Part shown: positions 35,031 to 41,540 of the stretch, in pieces | Numbering within the stretch: the stretch's first letter is position 1 | How the letters are laid out: each line of letters begins with the position of its first letter | Assembly (NCBI GenBank): GCA_009691715.1 | Contig: SIAN01000006.1 | Span: 1-64,000 of the forward strand | Length of the DNA stretch: 64,000 nucleotides | Source of the DNA: Planctomycetota bacterium | Lineage (GTDB): Bacteria; Planctomycetota; B15-G4; SIAN01 | Direction of reading: 5' to 3' | Made by a program: the position numbers and the translations under genes | Notes under the pieces: model-generated | Databases searched by the model: none | What the model saw: only the letters and a program-made list of their open reading frames with translations | Told to the model about the DNA's origin: nothing

Positions 35031-35707
35031 CCCCGCGGTTCGTGGAGTACGCGGCGCGGCGACTGCCGGCCGATGAGATGCTTCTCCGGGCGCGCAGCTT
35101 CCGTGAAGCGATCGAGACGCGCCGATCGGTGCGCCAATTCAGCGATGCGCCCGTCGCGCGCGCCGTCATCGAGGAGCTGGTGCGCGCTGCGTCGAGCGCG
35201 CCCTCCGGCGCCCACAAGCAGCCATGGACCTTCGTCGCCGTCGGCGATCCGGCGCTGAAGCGCAGCATCCGCGAGGCAGCGGAGCGCGAGGAGCAGCTCG
35301 CCTACGGCGGGCGGATGTCCGAGGAATGGCGCCGCGACCTCGCACCGCTCGGGACGACGTGGGAGAAACCGTTCCTCGAGACGGCGCCGTGGCTGGTGGT
35401 GCTGTTCAAGCAGGAGCACGCGCTCCACCCCGACGGCTCGACCGGCAAGCACTACTACGTCAACGAATCGGTCGGGATCGCCGCCGGCTTCTTCATCGCC
35501 GCCGTCCACGCCGCCGGCCTCGTCACCCTCACCCACACACCGAGCCCCATGGGCTTCCTCGGCGAGCTGTTGCATCGCCCGCGGAACGAGAAGGCGTTCC
35601 TGCTGCTGCCGATCGGGTACGCGACCGATGGCGCGCAGGTGCCAGATCTGCGGCGCAAGACGCTCGAACAGGTGCTGGTGCTGCACGAGCGAGCATCGGC
35701 AGTCTGA
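35027..35707 (+). CDS. Nitroreductase-family flavoprotein, iodotyrosine-deiodinase-like branch
   Basis: A 226-residue FMN protein. The N-terminus FVEYAARRLPADEMLLRARSF precedes the conserved ETRRSVRQFSDAPV. SSAPSGAHKQPW is the FMN-binding Ser/Gly segment. YYVNESVGIAAGFFIAAVH and LTHTPSPMGFLGELLHRP, then NEKAFLLLPIGYA, match the iodotyrosine-deiodinase-like subgroup, which reductively dehalogenates tyrosines or reduces other small aromatics. TTG 35027, overlapping the upstream TGA, is the most likely start, because the ATGs at 35076 and 35079 would lose the conserved N-terminal arm; ATG 34958 would add an unlikely extension. Substrate cannot be determined. Confidence 0.85.
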   Translation: MTPRFVEYAARRLPADEMLLRARSFREAIETRRSVRQFSDAPVARAVIEELVRAASSAPSGAHKQPWTFVAVGDPALKRSIREAAEREEQLAYGGRMSEEWRRDLAPLGTTWEKPFLETAPWLVVLFKQEHALHPDGSTGKHYYVNESVGIAAGFFIAAVHAAGLVTLTHTPSPMGFLGELLHRPRNEKAFLLLPIGYATDGAQVPDLRRKTLEQVLVLHERASAV

Positions 35708-35732
35708 AACTTCGGGCAGCTTCAGGCCGTCG

Positions 35733-36026
35733 CTACGGGATCCAGCCAGGCAGCTCTGACGCCTGCAGAATCCAGCTCGCCACGAGATCCTCGTCGAGCG
35801 GGTCGTCCTCGTGGATGTCGAGGTAGCGCATGCCTTTGGTCTTGGACTCGCCGGGAGGGAGCGGACGCAGTGACCTGCCGCTGAAGAAACCCACCTTCAC
35901 GTACTTCGCAAAGCAATGAACGCCGAGGAACCACCCGTGGCCCGCGATGCCATCGAAGGCGAGTGCCACTTCACGCGGGTGGTGCAACCTCGAGGCGCTT
36001 TCAGTCGTCGAGTCAGCGAGATCCAT
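35733..36026 (-). CDS. DUF1801-type small protein, N-terminally short
   Basis: A 97-residue protein matching the C-terminal part of DUF1801/YdhG-like proteins: GWFLGVHCFAKYVKVGFFSG, then LRPLPPGESKTKGMRYLDIH and DDPLDEDLVASWILQAS. Complete family members are ~110-140 residues, so the N-terminal helix is probably missing. A TGA (36036-36038) precedes the ATG by only nine bases, ending the acetyltransferase relic upstream. The family role is poorly known. Given the decayed neighbours it may itself be a fragment. Terminator is TAG. Confidence 0.6.
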   Translation of the reverse strand: MDLADSTTESASRLHHPREVALAFDGIAGHGWFLGVHCFAKYVKVGFFSGRSLRPLPPGESKTKGMRYLDIHEDDPLDEDLVASWILQASELPGWIP

Positions 36027-36035
36027 CCGCGACTT

Positions 36036-36388
36036 TCAGAATGAATCGAACTCCGAGCGGTAGTGCACAAACCCGCCGGCGAGTGACCGGTGGCCCGGCT
36101 CCAACTCGAGGTACATGACTTGCCTTTGCCGTCTGACCATCTGCAACGCAGATCGTCCAAAGCCGCCGCGGCGAATCCGAAGCTCGGGTAGTCGCTCTTG
36201 CGTCCAAGATCAACGACCAGAACAAGCTCGCGACGACGACACTCTTCGATTCCGTGGCGAACGAGTGCTGCACCGACTCCCGGCCCTTGGTGGTCTGGAT
36301 CGACCGCCAGCGGCGCAAGGCCAACGCGGCGTAACGGTGACTGCGCAGCTCCGCCGTCGCGCCGCTTCCTGCCGTGAAGCTCGCGCCA
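36036..36388 (-). pseudogene. GNAT acetyltransferase relic, 5' truncated and frameshifted
   Basis: Reading the minus strand right after the GNAT-VOC stop, one frame gives VGLAPLAVDPDHQGPGVGAA, followed by LVRHGIEECRRRELVLVV and DYPSFGFAAAALDDLRCR. This is the acetyl-CoA-binding core (Q-x-x-G-x-G-x-A) of a YhbS-like N-acetyltransferase. Near 36117-36120 the frame must shift by one base to continue as VMYLELEPGHRSLAGGFVHY ending in RSEFDSF and TGA. The N-terminal third of the family is absent. It is therefore a pseudogene, or a fragment damaged by sequencing error; the double defect favours decay. Confidence 0.7.
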
Positions 36389-37330
36389 TCAAGCTGCATG
36401 GGTCTTCGTGGCGGTCTCGGCGAAGTGAAGCGCGTTGCCGTCTCGGTCGAGCGCGATGAACTCGCGTGAGCCCCAGGGCTTGAGCGCGAGCTTGCCGTTC
36501 GCGTGGGGATGGATGACGCCCGCCGCTTCGTATTCGGCGTAGAGAGCGTCGACGCCGCGGACGCGGAAGCGGCAGCTCGTGTGCTGCGGGAGCTTCGGGT
36601 CGTCGCACTTCCACAGGTGCAGCGTCGCGCCGTTGCGCTCGACGCCGGCGTAGCCCTGTTCGGGGTAGGCGAAGACCTGCTTCCAGCCGAGCTTCTGCTC
36701 GTAGAAGGCGAGCGCGGCGGCGAGGTCGAGCGCGGGCAGCACCGGCGTCGCGTGCTCGAACGCGGTTCCGGCGGCGCGGCGGGCGTCGGAGCGTTCAAGT
36801 TCGTCGTCGACGATTCCCCACAGCTCGACGTCGTGGAAGCGACCGTCGCGACGCAGGTGGGAACGCAGCCGCCCCTCGAAGCTCATGCCGGCTTTGCGCA
36901 GCACGGCACCCGACGCCGCGTTCGCGCTCATGTGGTGGGCGTGGACGCGCTTCAAGCCGAGCGTGCGCAAGCCGTGGCGGATGACCGCGGTCGCCGCCTC
37001 GGTCGCGAAGCCGCGCCGCCAGGAAGGCACACCGATCCAGTAGCCGAGCTCCGCGTGGAGTTGCGCGGGTGACAGACGCAGCGCGATCGCGCCGACGACA
37101 CCATCGGCGGCGGTCGTGATCGCCCAATCGGTCGAGACGCCGGCGGCGTATTGCGTCGGATGCGTCGCGATCCAGGCAGCTGCTGCTCCATCTGGATAGG
37201 GATGCGGCAAGGTCGCCGTCGTCTCCGCGACCTCGCGCGCCGACGCCAGCCGCTGCACCGCCGACGCGTCGGCAGCGATGAACGGTCGGAGCAGCAGGCG
37301 CGCGGTCCGGATCGATTCGGGGGCGCTCAT
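36389..37330 (-). CDS. GNAT acetyltransferase fused to VOC/glyoxalase-like domain
   Basis: A 313-residue two-domain protein. Residues 1-175 are a RimJ/RimL-type GNAT: SIRTARLLLRPFIAADASAV, AELGYWIGVPSWRRGFATEA (acetyl-CoA loop) and GAVLRKAGMSFEGRLRSHLR. Residues ~190-310 are a VOC/bleomycin-resistance-like domain: ATPVLPALDLAAALAFYEQK, GYAGVERNGATLHLWK, VRGVDALYAEYEAAGV and FIALDRDGNALHFAET. The first domain should acetylate an amine, perhaps a ribosomal protein N-terminus; the second resembles small-molecule binding proteins, so a joint resistance role is conceivable but unproven. ATG 37330 overlaps the stop of the upstream gene (ATGA), indicating coupling. Confidence 0.85.
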   Translation of the reverse strand: MSAPESIRTARLLLRPFIAADASAVQRLASAREVAETTATLPHPYPDGAAAAWIATHPTQYAAGVSTDWAITTAADGVVGAIALRLSPAQLHAELGYWIGVPSWRRGFATEAATAVIRHGLRTLGLKRVHAHHMSANAASGAVLRKAGMSFEGRLRSHLRRDGRFHDVELWGIVDDELERSDARRAAGTAFEHATPVLPALDLAAALAFYEQKLGWKQVFAYPEQGYAGVERNGATLHLWKCDDPKLPQHTSCRFRVRGVDALYAEYEAAGVIHPHANGKLALKPWGSREFIALDRDGNALHFAETATKTHAA

Positions 37331-37935
37331 CGCGAAAGCTCGGCGGTACGGCCGGCCAGATGGGTGAGCACGACGCCGATCCGCTCGACCATGCCACCGC
37401 CGGCGCCCTCGGCCGAGAGTTTGCGGATCGCCCAATGGAACGGCGGGAGCACGATGCCGGTCGCGCGGTCGACCAGCGTCGATTCGAAATAGGGCCAATC
37501 GGCGACCCACTGCAATGTCGGTCGCGCCGCGCAGAGCGTCGTGCCGATCACTGCGCCGAGCTCACAGACTGTGACCAGCAGCGAGTTCCCGAACTCGGCC
37601 GGATCGCTCGACGAGTGGAGTTCGGCGATGGCGTCGGCGTCGAAGCCGGCGTCGATCGCACCGAGGCCTTCGCGGGAAGTCACGTCGTGGCGACCGCACA
37701 GCTCCTTCCAGTCCGTGCGGGCCGCGGCGACCATCCGCCCGATCTGGTCGGCGACCTTCGCCGAGACGTCGGGCGCGACGGTCGACAGTTCGGTGGCCGG
37801 GAGGAATCGGAAGGCCGCGACCTCGAGCAGGTCGGGGCGGAGCAGTTCGGTGCCGCGGCGTTCGCGATCGATCGGGCGAAGCCACGGCGCGAAGAAGCGG
37901 GAGTAGACCGCGGGCGCGTCAAGCAGCTTTTCCAT
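37327..37935 (-). CDS. Conserved hypothetical protein
   Basis: A 202-residue protein from ATG 37935 (MEKLLDAPAVYSRFFAPWLR). It has a mixed helical composition (VSAKVADQIGRMVAAARTDW, LHSSSDPAEFGNSLLVTVCE) and two tryptophan-rich spots (LQWVADWPYFE, PPFHWAIRKLS). There is no signal peptide and no motif I can name. The layout, with a C-terminal GMVERIGVVLTHL, suggests an all-alpha cytoplasmic protein. It is translationally coupled to the downstream GNAT-VOC gene by an ATGA overlap, so the two probably work together. Copy B of the palindromic repeat lies 52 bp upstream of its start. Confidence 0.6.
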   Translation of the reverse strand: MEKLLDAPAVYSRFFAPWLRPIDRERRGTELLRPDLLEVAAFRFLPATELSTVAPDVSAKVADQIGRMVAAARTDWKELCGRHDVTSREGLGAIDAGFDADAIAELHSSSDPAEFGNSLLVTVCELGAVIGTTLCAARPTLQWVADWPYFESTLVDRATGIVLPPFHWAIRKLSAEGAGGGMVERIGVVLTHLAGRTAELSR

Positions 37936-37986
37936 TGTCCGCCATTGTGACCGCGACCGCTGCCAATCGACACCGACCCGTCCCCT

Positions 37987-38037
37987 GGTGACCAAACCGA
38001 CAATCTGATCCAGACACAGAACGTCGGTTTCGTCACC
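37987..38037. repeat. 51-bp palindromic element, copy B
   Basis: This copy is in inverse orientation to 26692-26742 and differs at three positions. Arms GGTGACCAAACCGAC (37987-38001) and GTCGGTTTCGTCACC (38023-38037) pair with one mismatch. It overlaps the stop codon of the GlcG-like gene (38033-38035), so it could end that transcript, and precedes the start of the gene at 37935. Confidence 0.85.
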
Positions 38038-39658
38038 GGTCCGGCTCGCGCGGGTGCTTGACCCACGGCAGGCGCAGGCCGGCGAGGCCGTCGGCGAGGC
38101 GAAGGCGGCACGCGGCGATTTGGGCGCAAACGACGATGTCGGCGGTGAGCGTGTCGAGGCGCAACAGCGCGGCGTCGAGGCCGGCGATCGATTCGGTTTC
38201 GTCGAGGAAGTCGCAGCGGACGCGCGTCGACGCGGCGAATCCGGCGTTGGTGCCGCTGTCGGCGACGATGTCGTCCTGATCGACGCCGTCGCCGGAGACT
38301 CCGATTGCGCCGACGAGCACGCCCGATTCATAGAGCGGCACGCCGCCAGGAAAGACGGTGATGCCGTTCGCGAGCGCGCCACCCGCCGTCTCGGCGGCGA
38401 TCGTGAGCGCGGCCTGCAGGCCGTGGAGCGCCCCCGCGCTCGTTCCGTCGATGCCGGGCGGGTAGAGGCCCTGCGCGATGAAGCCGAGCGCGCGCGTCGT
38501 GTAGCCGTGATCGTCGTCGCTGAAGAACGCCGCGGTGCGCGCCTTCTGGATCGCGACGTCGAAGCTGAAAAGCGTCGCGTCGGGCGTCCGGAACGCGGCG
38601 AGCACGTTGCCGCCGCGATCGACCACCACGATGAAACACTGCATCGCAGTGCCGAGCGGACGGCGGATCGCAGCGCGCGTGCGTGCCGAGCGCTGTGCAC
38701 CGGCGGCAACGATCGCCGTCACTTCGGCGGCGTCGAGCTTCACCAGATCGGCGAGCGGGCTGTCGATGATCGGGAAGCGCAGTTCACCGGTCACGCCGCC
38801 GAGCGTCGCGATCGGGAAGACCGCCGGCATCGGGCTCGCGCGCGGCGCGAAGCCGGCCACGTTGGCACCGGGCAGCGCCGCAAACGCCAGCGTCGCGCCG
38901 TCGCCGATCGGTTCCGCGTCGGTGAACGGCAGCCGGATGCCGTCGATCACGATCTGCAAACCACTGATCGATGTGGGTACCGCGAACCCGGTGCTGCCGG
39001 CGATGGCGATCCGCTCGAGGTCGTCCGAGCCGACCCCCACGCCCGCGACGCCGACGCCGCCCGCTGCCGCGCCATTCTTGAACAGCGGCACGCCGCCGCC
39101 GCCGCCGTCGACTGTGAGGCCGGTGATCCCTTCGCCGACCGCGTTCGCCAGCGCGTCGCGCGCGATCGGGTTGCCATCAGTCGTCAGCAGCGCGCCGCCC
39201 AACTCATCGGTCGCGACGCGATTGCTGAACTGCACGCCGAAGAGCGGCCCTCCCGGTGTGCGCGGCGTGGTCGGCGGAAAGTGGTCCTGGATGATGAACT
39301 CGGCGGTGCGCGTGGTGAACGCGTTCTGGTTGCTGGCGAAGTAGGCGGCGGTGCCGGCCGCGCTGATCGCGTCGTCGTCATCCGCGGTCGAGGCGGTCAT
39401 CGCGAACACCGCGAGCACGTCGCCCTCGCGATCGTTGACCGCGACGGTCACGTCGACACCAAGCGCGACCTCCTGCGTCACGGCCTGCGCGACGATCTGC
39501 TCGACTTCGGCCTGCGTCAGCGGCACGAGCACGGTCGCGACGCTGCCGCCCGCCTGCCCGAAGTCGCTGCCGCCGCTGCAGGCGGACGGAGCGACGACGA
39601 ACGCTGCGCTCGCGAGCGTGACGAATGCTGTCGTGATGATGTGGTGCCGCTCGGTCAC
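38033..39658 (-). CDS. Secreted protein with two GlcG/HbpS-like (heme-binding-type) domains
   Basis: A 541-residue protein. GTG 39658 is supported by GGAGG five bases upstream and a signal sequence (TTAFVTLASAAFVVAPSAC). Two tandem GlcG/HbpS-type domains are visible. The first contains VDVTVAVNDREGDVLAVFAM, SRVAT-like NRVATDELGG and a GVPLFKNGAAAGGVGVAGVG strand pair. The second contains MQCFIVVVDRGGNVLAAFRT, then GITVFPGGVPLYESGVLVGA and IGVSGDGVDQDDIVA. The P-G-G-(V/I)-P-(L/I)...G-A-I-G-V-S-G pattern is the family hallmark. Related proteins bind heme or act in extracellular redox sensing. Its stop codon lies in the palindromic repeat copy B. It is divergent from the barrel gene. Confidence 0.8.
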   Translation of the reverse strand: MTERHHIITTAFVTLASAAFVVAPSACSGGSDFGQAGGSVATVLVPLTQAEVEQIVAQAVTQEVALGVDVTVAVNDREGDVLAVFAMTASTADDDDAISAAGTAAYFASNQNAFTTRTAEFIIQDHFPPTTPRTPGGPLFGVQFSNRVATDELGGALLTTDGNPIARDALANAVGEGITGLTVDGGGGGVPLFKNGAAAGGVGVAGVGVGSDDLERIAIAGSTGFAVPTSISGLQIVIDGIRLPFTDAEPIGDGATLAFAALPGANVAGFAPRASPMPAVFPIATLGGVTGELRFPIIDSPLADLVKLDAAEVTAIVAAGAQRSARTRAAIRRPLGTAMQCFIVVVDRGGNVLAAFRTPDATLFSFDVAIQKARTAAFFSDDDHGYTTRALGFIAQGLYPPGIDGTSAGALHGLQAALTIAAETAGGALANGITVFPGGVPLYESGVLVGAIGVSGDGVDQDDIVADSGTNAGFAASTRVRCDFLDETESIAGLDAALLRLDTLTADIVVCAQIAACRLRLADGLAGLRLPWVKHPREPDR

Positions 39659-39700
39659 GGTCGCCTCCGCTGCCGATGGGAGCTTAGAGTGCCCGGCCGA

Positions 39701-41422
39701 ATGTCCTCTGCATTCGACCGCCTTCGAATCGCGTGTCTCGCCTCCTTCGCGACCTGCGGGGTCACGTTCGCGTTCGCGCAAAGCCAGCCAGACGCACCGC
39801 ACGAACCGCCGCTGCCCACGGTCGACTTCCTGCCGCTCCCCGATCGGTGGCGCATCGACCTCGGCGAGTGGCGCCGTTACGCCGACGCAGCGCCTTATTC
39901 GCAGGGAAACGAGGAGTATCCCTGGACGCGCGACGCGTGGTGGAACCCCTATCGCCGCAACGTCCTGAAGGGCGACTCGCCGATCGTCGGGCAGGAGTGG
40001 TTCTTCGCGCTGACCGCGACCAGCGACACGCTGATCGAGACGCGCCGTCTGCCGACGCCAAGCGGAGTCTCGGCCGCGACGCCCGGCAGCGACCCGTTCT
40101 TCGGCAACGGCGAGCAGTTCTTCGCCGCCGAGACCTTGCTGCTGTCGGTCGAGCTGTTCAAGGGCGACGCCGCCTACCGCCCGCGCGACTTCGAACTGCG
40201 CGCGACGCCGGTCTTCCAGCGCAACTACCTGCGCCTGCAGGAGAACAACGCCACCGCGATCGACCCGCGCGAAGGCGACACGCGCGACGATCGCTTCCTC
40301 GCCTGGCAGGAGCTCTTCGTCGAAGTGCACCTCACCGACCTTTCGCCGAGCTACGACTTCGTCTCCTCGCGCATTGGCGTGCAGCCCTTCATCAGCGACT
40401 TCCGCGGCTTCGTCTTCAATGACAATGAGCCCGGCATCCGCCTCTTCGGCAACGCGCGCAGCAATCGCGACCAGTGGAACTTGGCCTAGTTCTCGTTCGC
40501 CGAGAAGGACACCAACTCCGGCCTCGTCGATCTGCACGACTCGCGCGAGCAGCGCGTCGCCGTGGCCAACTGGTACGTGCAAGACTTCTTCGCGCCCGGC
40601 TGGACGCACCAGGCGAGCGTCCTCTGGAACCAGGATCGCGGCGGCGCCTTCCTCGACGACAACGACTTCCCGGCGCGGCCGACGCGACTCGGCAATGCGC
40701 AAGATCACGACCTCGACACCGTCTACTTCGGCTGGAACAGCGAAGGCCACGCCGGCTGGCTCAACATCAGCCACGCGCTCTATCAGGTGGTCGGCCGCGA
40801 CTCGCTGAATCCGTTGGCGGGCCGCCGCACGCGCGTGAACGCGCAGATGGCGGCACTCGAACTGTCGCGCGACTTCGATTGGCTGCGCCCGAAGGCGTCC
40901 ATCTTCTGGGCCAGCGGCGACCGCGACCCGACCGACGCCGTCGCGCAAGGCTTCGACTCGATCTTCGACCAGGTCAACTTCGCCGGCGGCCCGTTCTCCT
41001 TCTGGAACCGGCAAGGCATCGCGCTCACCGGCACTCCCGTCACGCTGGTCGATCGCCTGTCGCTGCTCCCCCACCTGCGCACCTCGAAGCTGCACGACGC
41101 CGCCAACCACGTGAACCCCGGCCTGCTGATCCTGCACGCCGGCCTCGACGCGAAGCTGACGCAGGAGCTGAAGCTCGAGCTGAACGCCGGCTGGCTGCGC
41201 TTCGATCGCACCGCGTCACTCGAACTCGCGCTGAACGACGACGATGTCGCTCCCGAGATCGGCTGGGACCTTTCGGTGGGTGTGAACTGGCGTCCGTGGC
41301 TCACCGACAACGTCGTCGTGACCGCGGGACAATCGTGGCTGCTGCCGGCGGACGGGCTGCGCGACATCTATGGCGGACAGACGCTCTACGCGGGGTTTGT
41401 GGGGCTGACGGTGACGTGGTGA
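39701..41422 (+). CDS. Outer-membrane beta-barrel (alginate-export-like) protein with in-frame UAG at 40487-40489
   Basis: Read through the UAG this gives 573 codons. The signal peptide is ACLASFATCGVTFAFAQ; mature sequence follows with SPIVGQEWFFALTATSDTLI, LAWQELFVEVHLTDLSP and IGVQPFISDFRGFVFND. The codon 263 UAG falls between SNRDQWNLA and FSFAEKDTNSGLVDLHD, in the same frame. The rest is strand-rich with alternating aromatic residues and ends in LYAGFVGLTVTW, the C-terminal aromatic expected of barrel proteins. Apart from the UAG the gene looks intact from signal to C-terminus. Readthrough, a recent nonsense mutation and a sequencing error are all possible. Substrate specificity is unknown. 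It is divergent from the GlcG-like gene, with only 42 bp between starts. Confidence 0.75.
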
Positions 41423-41525
41423 GCGAACGGCGAACGGATGTCGACCGCAAGTCCGTCAGCGCGCCGATCCATTGCGCGGCGCGGTTCGCCAAGTTGGCGG
41501 CGCCCTGTCGGTCCGGCGCCAGCGG

Positions 41526-41533
41526 GCTACGCT
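41526..41533 (+). promoter_or_regulatory. Candidate -10 element GCTACGCT for the PSCyt1/DUF1549/DUF1553 gene
   Basis: GCTACGCT lies 7 bp before ATG 41541, matching the recurring motif. No Shine-Dalgarno sequence is seen, which would fit a leaderless or nearly leaderless transcript. Confidence 0.4.
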
Positions 41534-41540
41534 CTCCGCC

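Noticed and set aside
35733..36388. Genomic island with an integration site
   Set aside because: No integrase, tRNA, direct repeats at borders or clear base-composition change was visible; simple gene decay explains the fragments.
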